Positions 48,780 through 60,510 of a DNA stretch of 64,000 nt are shown piece by piece. Source of the stretch: Callipepla californica brunnescens (Eukaryota > Chordata > Aves > Galliformes > Odontophoridae). The position numbers and the translations under genes are program-made. The DNA lies in assembly GCA_023055505.1 (NCBI GenBank), contig JALIRH010000023.1, forward strand, positions 4,160,423 through 4,224,422. The letters are read 5' to 3'. Numbering within the stretch: position 1 is the stretch's first letter; every line of letters begins with the position of its first letter. The notes beneath the pieces are model-generated. The model searched no databases. It was not told the origin of the DNA and saw only the letters and a list, made by a program, of their open reading frames with translations.

Positions 48780-49180
48780 CAGTGGATAGCCAGTGGTTGA
48801 ACGTAGTGCTGCTTCCTGCTTTGTGAAGGACTCCTTTTGTCTCTTGCTAACAGCATCTCCCAAAAGGAAATCACTTCCAAGGAAAGCAGCCTCGGGGGGG
48901 TCACCAGGAAGGCAAGTGGGGATATTACAGCCTGTGTGAGCAAAACTACAGCTGTGTGGGGCACTGCTGTGATGTGGTGAACAGTCCTGGGCTCCAGGAG
49001 GCAGAGGTGCTCCTGCAGATCTGGAAGCTTTGTGCTGTGAGCCAGTGTCCCACTGCTGGGGGCTGTGTCCCAGCCAAGCAGCCTGAGTCACACCGAACTG
49101 TGCTGCAGCTGGGGATGCAGGAGGAGGCAGGGAATGAGATGGTGCACATCTGTCAGCTCAGACTTCCACTGACCCATTAA
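48780..49180. other. GC-rich patch, unclassified
   Basis: About 400 bp clearly richer in G and C than the surroundings, with many GCTG and CAGC words and a GGGGGGG run near 48895. Open frames occur on both strands (74 codons plus at 48956-49180; 131 codons minus at 48696-49091), as expected where stops are rarer. CpG is scarce, so it is not a classical CpG island. It could be an old unclassified repeat, a regulatory element or a worn exon; I cannot tell. Confidence 0.3.
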
Positions 49181-51244
49181 CAAGGATAGAGAGTTTTTTC
49201 TGTAAATGTTTTGTTATCTTCCTCTTTCCAGAAACACACTTTGCTTGCTTTCAGAGCAAGTAGGATGTTTTCATACTGTTGTGAGTTTATTATTAGTTTT
49301 AAAGATCATGCAGAGGTCAGGTGTTTGCTCTGGGATGGATAAAATCTGGCTGGCAAATCTGGTAGGTAAAGATGAAATGTACACAAGGACAGCAGAGTGC
49401 TGGAGGAATTTTTGTTCATGAAGTTTTGCCATGATGATTCAAAGAGCTTTAGTGTATACCAGTGCAGCTGTATTTATGTGTTTGTAAGGAATCAAAACAA
49501 GTGTGGGAACTAAGCAAAATGTACTCAAATTAATCTGTAACTATTTGTATTGAGCCTGTAATGGCAAAAATAAAGTTCAGTGGTACTGTCAGTATAAAGA
49601 AACTGGGATATCCTAAGATGCTGTCAGTGCAGGCAGGGAAGCAGGAACATCTTGGTCCTCCCAGTCACAGCTGCATCTGCCTTTCTTCCCTGGGCCTTGA
49701 GCTCCATGTTTCCAGTCTCTCTTTGCTCCCCTTTGTAGTGACTTTCTCCTAATAGCTCCTATCTTTGTGAGAAAACCTCCTAGGTTAGTGTCATGCCTGT
49801 CTTCTGCTAAGGTAGACTTTACAGTTTGTACAGAGCAATGCTGTATGGAACAGTCTTCCTTTCATCCCACTGTAAAGCTTCAAGGGCTAAACTCTCCTTG
49901 AAGGGCATCCACACCAAGGCCATGGTGTTCATGCAGCAGAAGTAGCAAGAAACAGAGAAAATAAAAGTATTATTCAAAATGATTTAGATTATGGTAAATG
50001 AGGTGGTAGAGGGCAGAATCACAGATACAGAGTAATAAGCAGAATTTATTATGGAAGTCTTTAAGTGATGTTAGTAGTGCGGTTTCATTAATCAGGGACA
50101 TTTCTTTCAAACCTTTGAATTTTAAAACATACTAAGATTGAAAATAAATGTATATTTCCAACATTATTACATTTATAATGCTTCAGGTATCCCTGTAACT
50201 TCCTACAGTAGAACATCATAAGAATATATCGCTGATATATAGCAGTAAAATGAGGAAAAATAGAATAATACCATTCTTTTCAGTTGAAGGCAGTGTTGCC
50301 ATTAAGAGAGCCTGCCCCAAACTTGTGTACGTTTCTCAGATATACCACACAAATTACAGGTACATTTTGTGTAGAATGTCTTTTTGTGCAGCATAAAATT
50401 TTGACGTTGCTTCTGGCTTCCATGGGGTTGACTTTTCATCCCCAGAGTGAGTGTTAAGAATAATACTGGTTAAAAATAATACTAGCCCACCTCATGGTCT
50501 CTTCTTTTAATTGTAAATCTGGGTACACCAGCTTATACTTTTAATGGCCAAGTTAAAGTGCAGTTACCCTGCCTAAAATATTAACTAGATAAGTCACTTC
50601 TAACCCTATACTAGTAACACAATGATCTGTCTCCTTTGCTGAAATAGAAAATTAAAGCCATTACTCAAGGTGAAGTGATAATAACAGCTTGTATCATTTG
50701 ACGTAAAGTGCTCAAACTTTGTAAAGTGAAAAAGTAATATCCCTCTTTGGTCTTTGTTTAACAATTCTATGCTTTCACAGGCTTTTCAAGATAACATTTT
50801 AGACACTGGAAGTGCCTGGAAATCAAATCTTTATTAAATATTTATGGCGGAGGACACCTAATGACTTCTGAGGGACCCTGCAAAGAGATTCATTATCCAT
50901 AGAGTGCACTTATCATTGTTTGTTTTTATTATTTTTGTTGTTATTAATTATTTAGGTGCTGGCAATCTGCTCAAAGCTGTATAAGACACTAAAAAATATG
51001 ATCCCAGCCTTTAAAAACTTTTTCTCAATCAAACCAATGTGTAAAGAACACTTAACTCTCTATGGAACACCATTTTCTCCCAAGCACACCTGATTGCTGA
51101 GAAGAGTACCTTTTCATTTTGTCTCATATTGCCTCCTCTGTCTTTCTTTTTATCTGCCTTACAAGAGCAGCAATTGCTGCAGGAGGGTGATGCTTTCTGT
51201 TAGAGAGAGAGTGAAAGAAGGCTGCTGTTTGCTGCATTACATTT

Positions 51245-51510
51245 TCAGTAACTGAAGGGACAGCTCTTCTGCGTGCTTCCTTTTCCCCATGACACACTGC
51301 TGGAGGAGTCTCCTGAGGGAGGAGGCCTGTGTGTACCCAGAGGCCTAAGGGACCTAAGGGCCATTTCAGGGCACAAAAAGATGTGGCCTGAGTTCAGGGT
51401 GGGCTGGGAACTTGGAGGCTCTGTTTTCAGGCAGAACAGCATATGCAGCATGCATCTGCTGCTGCTCAGGAGTTGGTGCCTGTATAATACTGTGCATTCC
51501 ATGGAAGTTG
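51245..51510. other. GC-rich patch, unclassified
   Basis: Locally GC-rich, with a short tandem CCTAAGGG unit repeated at about 51346-51361 and several GAGG and GGCC words. Frames are open on both strands (80 codons plus at 51273-51515; 93 codons minus at 51245-51526). Nothing recognised. Confidence 0.3.
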
Positions 51511-52832
51511 GGTAGGATGCACACATGAAAATAGATTAGATGGTTTTCCTGGCATACTGGTATGGATTTGCCCTTACTGGGCTTGGATATGTACAGCAAC
51601 ATGCAGAAGAGGCCTGTGAGAGACGAAGGAGAGAGGTACAAAAATGGTACAAATATGATGCACTGCTGATGAGGAAGGCATTATTATTTTTTAAGGGCTG
51701 TTTAGAATATTGCCTAAGTTGATCCTCATAAGGTTTCCAAAAGACAAAATAAATGCAAGAAGAAAGTGCAATCTGCCAGGTAGTGACTTGAGTATGTTTC
51801 AGAGGATTGAGATGGGAGTGATAGCAAACAAGCAACTGGACATCATAACAACTTGCTTGGATAGGAGATACAAGGACCAGAGAATGATGAACTGAAAGCT
51901 CTGAATTTAAGTGATGAGAAAATTGGGAGAAGAGAGTGCAGAAGTCTGAGAATCATCAACAAATGGATTTACACAAGAACCAGCAGAAAATGGCAAAGAA
52001 GTTTGAACCACCAATAAAATAAAATTATAAGGCATCAAAAGATGTGATCACTGAAATCCCAGTGCCAACGGGTTTCCAAAACTGAGGGATGAAAAATAGC
52101 TCAGAACAAAGTGTCCACAAAGACTTCATAGGGCAGGGAAACAGAAGTCTCTGAGAGCACTTCATTTGAACTAAGCTGTAAACAAAGCATGCTATATTGC
52201 ATTGCAAGTCCAGTGAGAAGCAGCAGCAGATAAGCAGTGGATGTGTGCGTATTAGTTACTGCACATAGCTCCTCCAAGCTGTGTTCATTACTAGTTATGA
52301 TAAACTCAAGCCAGTGCGTATATTAGGTCTTTATTAGGGATTGATCATGTTTTACTAGCAGTCTCAATTTCTGATTCGAATACAGTGTTATAATGGCTGT
52401 ATGTATGTGGTTTGCTGTGTAACTGCCAGCTGGCAAAAGGAAGACCTTCACCTAACCAAATCAATAAAGCATTTGCAGTTTGGTGCAGGGTTTTTGAGTA
52501 TTATCTGACTTCTATAATATTATTTAAAATCAGAAAGGTTCAATGTTTTATAAATTTTGCCTTCTTGTTTCAGTTTATTACACATTTTCAGGTGCTGTAA
52601 TGGTGGTGAGTGTTTACTGACATTACCTCTTTTTAAAATATATTTTTTTAATATGTATGTAATTTGAGACAAAAACACCTACATATTTGAACTGTCTTTC
52701 ATGAATTAAAACAGTATAAGCTTGTTTCTATGTTAAATGCATTTGAAGTGGTCGTATTTTAAAACCTCAGATGTAAATGTAAATATTGCTATGCCAGGTG
52801 ATGGCTTTCAGCTCTTTCCAAAAAAGCTGAGA

Positions 52833-53070
52833 CTTTTCCCCCCTTTCCCCCTTTTCTTTTCTGCTCCCCTGCTACTCTGTCCTTTCTCTCTCTCCCTGTT
52901 CCTCTAGCCATCTCTGTTTCTCCCTGCTTTGTCTCTTTGTCTGCCTTACTCTCACCCCTTCTCTCAATTGTCCTTCTCCTGTTTTCTCTCTCCCTCTCTT
53001 CAGCTCTCACTTTCTCTCTTCCCCCATCTTTTCCCACCTTCTCCCATTCTCTTTCCCATTTCTTCTCTTT
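52833..53070 (+). repeat. 238-bp polypyrimidine tract
   Basis: The plus strand is almost only C and T, made of irregular TCTC, CCCTT and TTCTC words with a minority of scattered purines. Such polypurine-polypyrimidine tracts can form triplex DNA. The open frames that run through it are products of biased composition. Confidence 0.9.
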
Positions 53071-56000
53071 GGATATGCTCAGCAGTACAGCAGTTCAGGT
53101 CCATGGCTGCAATGAAATGCAAAAAGAAATGATCAGAAATTCTGATGGTCTTTTAATATTTGCAGTATGAAATACAAATAGTTCTTTTTACAAAAAAATT
53201 ACAAGGAAAAGGTGATCTAAGTGAAAAAACTGTTATTGCCTTTAAGTTAGAATTAAAAAAAAAAAGTTTAAAGACGGTAAATAAAATAAAACAGTTTAGG
53301 TTGGAGCTGGGTTATGATGGGAAAGCTGAAAAAACAGTCTAATTGCCCAGGTCTGATGAAGGCTGGGTAGTTTTGTGGGGGCAAAGTCGTTGTGTCTGAG
53401 ATCATCTGCAGAACAGGCAGCAAGGTACGCTTTCTCTCATCAGATATCTTCGGTGTTCAGGCTTAGCAAAATCAAATTAGCAAGCAGGAAGACAGGATTC
53501 AAACACTGTTGCTCGCATTTTTACTTTTCGTTTTTCACCTGAAGTTTCTCTTTGGATACCAGTCAGCAAAGCATGACAATTTGTAACTAAATGGTTGAGA
53601 AATCTTTATTTATAGGACACAGTGCAGTGCTCCAAGGAAGCTAGGTCACATCTTGCATTAATGCAGCTCTCTGCTGTGGCTGATTTGCCCTACTGAGGAG
53701 TGTTATCTGCATCTGCACAGCACTGCGTTGTGCTGTGTAGATGGTAACTGAATTTCTTTTCTTTTCCTATTTTTTTCCCCCTTTTTGAGTTAGGAAGATA
53801 TATTTTATCTATATCTACTGAAACATTCATGGAATCCAGAATATATTTAATTGAATCCTTTTTGTTGGCATGTTATTAGAAAATGATTAGATTAAGGCAA
53901 GAGGGTATGTATTTTCTTTAATAGTCATGTGTGATAAGCTAGTTTTGGATGGGCACTAGATTTGATTGAAGTGCACAAAAAATCTTTTCTGATTATTTTA
54001 AATGTAACTAAGTTTATAATAATTGTTTCACTTGATTTACGTCAGATATTCGTAGTATATTAAAATAATTTTGTTTATAGTGCAAGTATGTTGCATAAAA
54101 TTAAAGAAATTAATTAGACAAAATAATTTGAGATGAGTGTTTACATACATGTGTATATCTGTACACATACTTTCATGTATTTTGACATTTAAATAAAATC
54201 TTCTCTTTCCCAGGCTAAAAAATACAATCTATGAAAGTGTTCAGCCCAGAATTTGGTTTGTGAAGAGGAACGCACTCCTTAATACCATTCTTAGATTTAT
54301 TTGTTGGTCATTCAGTGTCACGTGAAGTTGTATAATTAGGGAAAATCATGTAATATAAGATTGCAGGAGCCATTAATATTGGTATCCCTGTGCAAATCCA
54401 TTAACTATGAACCTGTTAGTTATTTAGGTTTTTTTGAAAATGCATTTTCTGTAAATAGAGGTAGAACAAAACTGCAGTTTTAAATATGTAAAATTTAAAC
54501 TACTTGGCCCTTGCATTTTGATTTTTTTTTTACCGTTAAAAATAAGTATGTTGTGGGGTGTTTGTGCTGCATGAAGGTATTGCATACAACAGAAGGAACT
54601 ATGAAGTTTTGAAACCTCATACTGTGTTAATATTCTAGTGCTGGAATTTTCCGTATTAGTTATTTCATTGATCTGTGATCCACAATAAGTGTTGAGGACC
54701 TGTGTGTTTCCTGGCTGGAGAAGACTAGGTCAAGAAATGCAAAGTGATTTATTTTCTTGAATAACTTCAGTACTTTCTTGAGGCAGTTCAGATTTACTTC
54801 TTATTCCGTCTTGAAGAAATTTCTGTTACTGGCAGTTAATATATTATCACTAGATACTGATACCAGGGCAGGATATTGCCTTGTGCCCTATATGAATAGT
54901 GTCAGTGAGACAATTCTTCCTGCATATTGATGCCCATAAATGTTTTTGTTCTCATCAATTTAGACAGTGAATTTGGGCTACCCTGTAGTTTCTGTTGCAG
55001 GTGACTTTTTCCGGGATTGATGAAGGTCAGGTAAAATTGCTGAAATTAGCAAATATATCTGTTTTCCTTCAGTACTGTGTGATTGGAGATTGTTAATTCA
55101 TCTGCAGATCGCATCTGGGGAAGAACAGGAACCTACTTGAATTTACTTTTATCTCTTTAAATCTTGTTATAGAGATGGATGGGAAAGTACACATGATCCC
55201 TAAAGAGGTTCTCCTGCATTCTGTCTTGTGATGCATGTTCTTTTCTATTAAGCACTTTGTGCTTAAATAAAAAAACACAGACTGTAGTTTTTTCAGTTTT
55301 ATTGTGACTTGGGTGGAATGGAAATATAAATGACAACTGGCAGAGTCTCAGCCCAGGAAAAAGTGAAGTTGGATATAGAGTCAAGCAGAAGGCAAAGCAA
55401 GACTTAATTTCCTTCAGGTGGGTAGCTGCTGCCATTATGAGTTCCTTAGAAAACCAATAGGAGCCCATCCGATAACTGAGAAGGCCGAAATCTTTCAGCA
55501 ATGTACTCTAAAACACTAAATAAACATGATACATTGTTTTATTTAAAATCAATATTTTATATACACAGTATATCTAAAACTGAGAGTTTTAGATTTATCA
55601 GTTCAATTATCATTAAAAAACTGAAAAACTGTGTCTTGTCCAGTAGCTCTATTAATAAAAAAACATAAAACAAAACAAATGAAATGAACAATTCCAGCTT
55701 ATTAGGTGAGACTAATATGGATAATATCGATTGTTTATAAAGTCTGTCATTAAATGCCAGAAAGAGAAGTTTCCAGTCCCTATGGAATGAGATGAAGTTA
55801 AGAACAGTTTTATAGTTTCATGTCTACTGTCAAAAATATTACTCTATTTTTGTATGCATCAATGCTCTATATTTATTACATGTCTCAGAAATCTCTCCAG
55901 ATTACTTCTAATTTTTCCTTTCATATATCCATATTTATGTGTTTTGTCATTTACATCTCGTCCTTCTTTCAAGGCATACTTCAAATCATGGTAGTGTAAG

Positions 56001-56867
56001 AGAATGATTCTCTAATTTTTTGTGTATTTCTTTTATGCCTGTCTCCCCTAAAGTTCTAAATAGCCCAGTAAGTATATTATTGGTATTTCTAAATCTGAGC
56101 ATAAGTAGCTCTTTGACTGCCATTAAGTTTTAGTGGACTTTCAATGATTAAAAGAATTGCATTTTTACTTTAACTAATTGATTGACTATCAAATAATTAT
56201 TATCAATTTACTCTAAATCTTCTACGAATAAAACTAGGGTAGAAGTATGAAATTGTGCTATTTTTAAGTCAATCAAGGAACTTCAACGAATTATGTTATT
56301 TAGTCATTTGTCACAAATTAAAAATGGATGTTTTAAAAGCAGCTGTACTTTATTTAGCAAAAAGGTTTTCAGTCCTTTGTACCATGTTTTGCTCTGCTGG
56401 TTTGGTGATTTTTTTTCTTTTACCATTTTTCTATTTTGAGCAGATTATGTCCCAGGTGGTCACTTGCTCCACAAGATTCATGTACTCTGTTTTTATTAAA
56501 TTTCATACTTGCTTCTTCTCTTATTGACATTGCATTACCTGTGAATTATAAGGACCATTTTAAGATTTGAGTACAGTTGTTTCATCTGCTGTTATGGGAT
56601 AAAATCTTATACATATTGACAGTCTCTGGTCTCTGGAAATTGCTGTGTTTTACTATATCTAATTTTCTTCCCCACATGACCTCTAGTTATTTTTGCGGCT
56701 TTCCCCCCATTAACTCACACCAATATTCAAAGGGACAGTTTCTGAGTGCTGTTGCTAGGCTGGCAGTTATGAAAGATATTTCTGAAATGTAGGACTGCAG
56801 GCTTTCTGCTGCTGTGCCAGATTTGTAATGATGTGTTGCAAGACAAGGGTCTCTCTATATATATTTA

Positions 56868-56896
56868 TATATTCTCAGTATTTTACTGAGAATATA
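56868..56896. repeat. perfect 13-bp hairpin, 3-base loop
   Basis: TATATTCTCAGTA (56868-56880), a TTT loop, and the exact complement at 56884-56896. A short snap-back palindrome; too short for a microRNA precursor. Confidence 0.85.
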
Positions 56897-57423
56897 GAAC
56901 CAAGCTATTTAGCGATTCTTCATTTTCATGTCTCTTGTTCAAACATAGCATCTGAGTCTTAAGTTAGCATATGTGGCACTGTTAGCTTCTATATAACCTT
57001 TTCTTACCAGTTTAAAAAATTTGTATGATGGCATTATTTCCTAGATTTGTCTAGTTTGATCACACTTCAGTTGTTGTTTGTTCTATAATGACTGAATAAT
57101 CATTCATAATTGTCTTGTAACTGGTAAGCCAAATAAGATACTGTGTAAACTAAATTATTTTTCTTATGATAAATGTATAAAGCTCTGTATTAAGAAGTAC
57201 AATCAATCTGTTAGCGAGAATTGGTTCTTTGTAATCTTCCCTCTGTCTGAGGCAGGAAATAGTTGTACTACAATCCTTTGACCAGAAAAGTGGATCTGTC
57301 ACATTGAAACCTGATTGCTCTTCCTTCTTGTGCGTTTTTATGGCAGCATTTTTCACAGGCAAGAATACTGAACATAACTGCTACTTTATTTCGGAATTAT
57401 GTTTTTTTTTGCTTCTTATGCAG

Positions 57424-57453
57424 GTATTGGATGATGACAACGATCCTGACTGA
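57424..57453 (+). other. candidate start of a terminal exon
   Basis: A long T-rich tract followed by CTTCTTATGCAG ends at 57423, which is a strong-looking acceptor. One frame after it reads VLDDDNDPD and stops at 57451-57453. Further on there is an ATTAAA (57639-57644) and later an AATAAA (about 58180), so a last exon with 3' UTR is possible. Another frame (YWMMTTILTEV, then stop) is equally open. No upstream exon of a partner gene could be identified, so this remains a guess. Confidence 0.15.
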
Positions 57454-57911
57454 AGTATAAATGAGAAATGGCCACAATACTCACGTCACAGAAATTAGTG
57501 AAAGTACAGGCATGCTTGAGGTTTATTTTTATGTGACCAAGCATAATGTATCTTGGTGAAAATTATTTCTGCTATGATTTCTGAAGCATATACAGTATTA
57601 CAAAATGTCTGTATTTTTAGGGGTTAAATTTACACACTATTAAATGATCTGCAGCAGCTTTCACAGATGCATTAATTTAACAAATGCATTTGTGGTTAAC
57701 TGCTCCCTTGACAATACAAGGAATTGAATCGTCAAGCACTAGAGCTAAAACCCTCTCCAGATTTAGCCAACTAGCAAAGCTTTGTTGCTTTGTTACTGTG
57801 AGTTTCAGCAGCTCGTAGCCTCTCTGTATTGGGAACTCACTTTTGGAATAGGTGTCTGCTTATACTGAAGCCAAGCTTCATTCGATGAATGAATGATTTC
57901 TGGTAAATTAG

Positions 57912-57936
57912 GATTTATTTATTTATTTATTTATTT
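57912..57936 (+). repeat. ATTT tetranucleotide repeat
   Basis: Six clean ATTT units. Confidence 0.9.
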
Positions 57937-59826
57937 TCTGTAAGCATTTACGTAGTAATTTTGCCACATTATGCAGAAGTAAGAAATCTACTAAGAAAAG
58001 TTATCAGCTGCGTCTGGCAGTGAGGGCTTTGTGACAGTGCTTTCAAATAGTGTGAATGATGTACAAAAAAAAAGTTTGTAATTTATTAAGTAGAAAATGT
58101 GTATCAGGACATGACTCATCATCATTTTGAAATTTCTCTGCATTTTGGTAAATTCCTCCGCATTGCTGTGTCTACAGAGAATAAAGACATTTGACAAGGA
58201 CAGGGCAGCCAAGTTTCAGAGCACTAAACTAAGTGGTGTTCTTGCTGGCTTTCTCTGCTTATTTAAACTTATTTTTCAAAGCATTTCACATCCTAAGATT
58301 AAATATTTTAAAATTACACATACTGTCTTTTTTCAAAAGCACAGATTTATTGTTGTCACTTATGGCTTTTAGAGTACAAAGGGAACTGTGGTGCAGACTG
58401 TGGAGGATACTTTTATATCCAAAGACTTACATGTATAGCTGGCATTTAGAAGAATTATGGAAGGATGGGAACCACTGTGTTGGTTGTTTCTCTATTCCTT
58501 TGAAGGTGATGTATTATATGCTATATTTTGTAGAAAGAATTAATTTCATGCGGGTTGTTCTGATACATTTTTATTCTTGGAGTTTTCTATAAAAAGGATA
58601 GCATAATTTTTGATGGCTGATGGCTGATTATTAAGTGCCTTTTTTTTTTTTTTTTTTTTGCTCTGCTTTAGATAGTTAACGGCAATAATTTAGTGTTGTT
58701 CCAGATTTCTCACTCGTGTCTTGACAAGTTCCATTCTTCAAACTTTCAACACAAGCTGGATGACTGAGTTGGGTATTTCTAGGCTATTGAGAATTCTCTG
58801 TAGCTTGTTCAAGTCTCTTGAAAGAGGAAAATAGTTTTTCTCCTTGTATTGGATCTGTGTGTTTGATGACTTTTGTCTGGAGAATTAATGGTTGCTTTAT
58901 CATCCTAGGGTGATGTTGTCTGCTTCATGTACCCCTGTGGGAAGAGTCACATTTCCAGGTTCCAACTTGTCCATAAGAATATTAAGCTAGATGAACTGTG
59001 TATCTGTTTTCACTGGGACAGAGAAACTTCTTAATCATTAATCTTGAGTCTGAATCAACAACAAATTAAGTCCATTATGCTCTGGAGGTTAAATTGTGTC
59101 ATTCTCTTTATATGTCTTGCCAGAAGACTTGTCAGAAGTTATCTTCACCATCTTTCTTCTTCAACCAAATTTATATTCCCTCTCTTCCTGAAATTTTAGC
59201 GGAAGGGCAAACTGCCAGATGTAAGGTGAGGAAAAAACAGAAGGTTAAGTACTGTGTTGATCAGAATCTAGAAAAAGCCACTGTTCTTTGGATGTTTTGA
59301 ATTTGCCCACAGCTGAAAAAAAAGCTGAAAGAATGAAAAAGTAGCATTCAACTTGGTTATACAATGAATGGCCTTCAACCCTAAAGGAAGGAAATGTTAA
59401 TCTAGGATCTTTCTTCTTCTGCTGATACACATCATACCTTGTTTTATACCATATGGATTCTTGTACCCTCGATATCAGTGTTGATAGATTTCTGAACTCA
59501 GTGTGTTTGTTGGATGAAGTGTTGCCCTTTCTGGTAATTAAAAGTAAAAAATAATTTGAATCAAACTAGAAGAACAAGTTAAGTAAGAAGAAAATAGAGA
59601 GCAAAGGTATGCATATGAACATACTCTCTACCCTTGATCATATCCCAAGGGTTTGTGCATCAGTGTGTACAACAAAACACAGGAATTGAACTTGGGATTC
59701 AAAGGGAAAGTGAATTCCATACTTTCTGTTAAGTTGGAAAAAAAGGTAGATGGTTAGAGCCAATATACTTATATGGAAAAAAAAATATAAAGGGAAATTT
59801 GATTTCATTTTGAAGAGCTATGACAA
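57937..59826. other. unassigned AT-rich sequence
   Basis: A T20 run at 58640-58659 is preceded by a duplicated GATGGCT word. The 119-codon plus-strand frame at 58233-58592 is rich in F, L and Y and not recognised. Nothing else seen. Confidence 0.5.
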
Positions 59827-60510
59827 AATCATAAAATGGTTTGGGTTGGAAGAGTCCTTAAGTATCATTTGGTTCCAACCCCTCTGCTACCTCTTGCTAT
59901 TCCAGGTTGTTCAAAAAACGTCCAGTCTGGCATAGAGTACCTTCAGGGATGGGGCCACCATAGCATCTCTAGACAACCTCTTCCAGTGCCTCGCCAATCT
60001 CTGAGTAAAAATATTCATACATATATCTAATCTAAATCTGTCCTCTTAATTTAAAACTGTTCTTTCTTATCATATCATTACACTCACTGGTGAAGTGTCA
60101 TGCCCTAGCTTTTCTGAAGACCATCTCTAGGTACTGAAAGGTTGCAGTGAGGTCTGCTTGAAGGCTTCTTGTCTTTGGTCTGAAGAACCCTTTACCCTTA
60201 GCCTCTCTTCGTAGAAGAGGTGTCCTCTGGCCATCTTTGTGGCCTCTGGACCCACTCCAGCTTCTGCTGGAGGCCCCTGAGCTGTGTACACTACTCCAGG
60301 TGGAGCATCATGAGAACAGAACAGAGTGCAGTATATTCACCTCCTTTGCCTTTCTGGCCATGCCTCTTTTGATGCAGCCCAGAAGACCGTTGTCCTTGGC
60401 TGCAAGAACATATTGATGGCTCATGTTGTTCTCTTTATCAGCCAATCAACACTCTGAAGTTCTTCTGCTCAGGGGTGCTCTGAAACCATTCTCTGACCAT
60501 GTATTTTTGA
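59827..60510 (-). mobile_element. CR1 LINE, about 0.68 kb
   Basis: The minus-strand copy starts at the 3' end with AATCATAAAATGGTTTGGGT and runs through the 3' UTR into late ORF2 (TTTGATGCAGCCCAGAAGAC, GCTCATGTTGTTCTCTTTAT). Homology ends near CTCTGACCATGTATTT. The middle is diverged (60000-60200) but collinear. It is the second longest minus-strand copy. Confidence 0.92.

Larger units (their letters stand above)
46977..52832. other. unassigned sequence, with two GC-rich patches
   Basis: No gene or known repeat supported over 5.9 kb. The base composition rises locally at 48780-49180 and 51245-51510 (separate entries). Adjacent plus-strand frames at 51540-51722 and 51710-51895 are unrecognised. 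Confidence 0.45.
53071..57911. other. unassigned AT-rich sequence
   Basis: No gene supported. It holds the hairpin at 56868-56896 and the possible terminal exon at 57424, both listed separately. No CR1 or mariner seen. Confidence 0.45.

Noticed and set aside
52929..53170. Serine/leucine/proline-rich plus-strand frames
   Set aside because: Products of the polypyrimidine tract.
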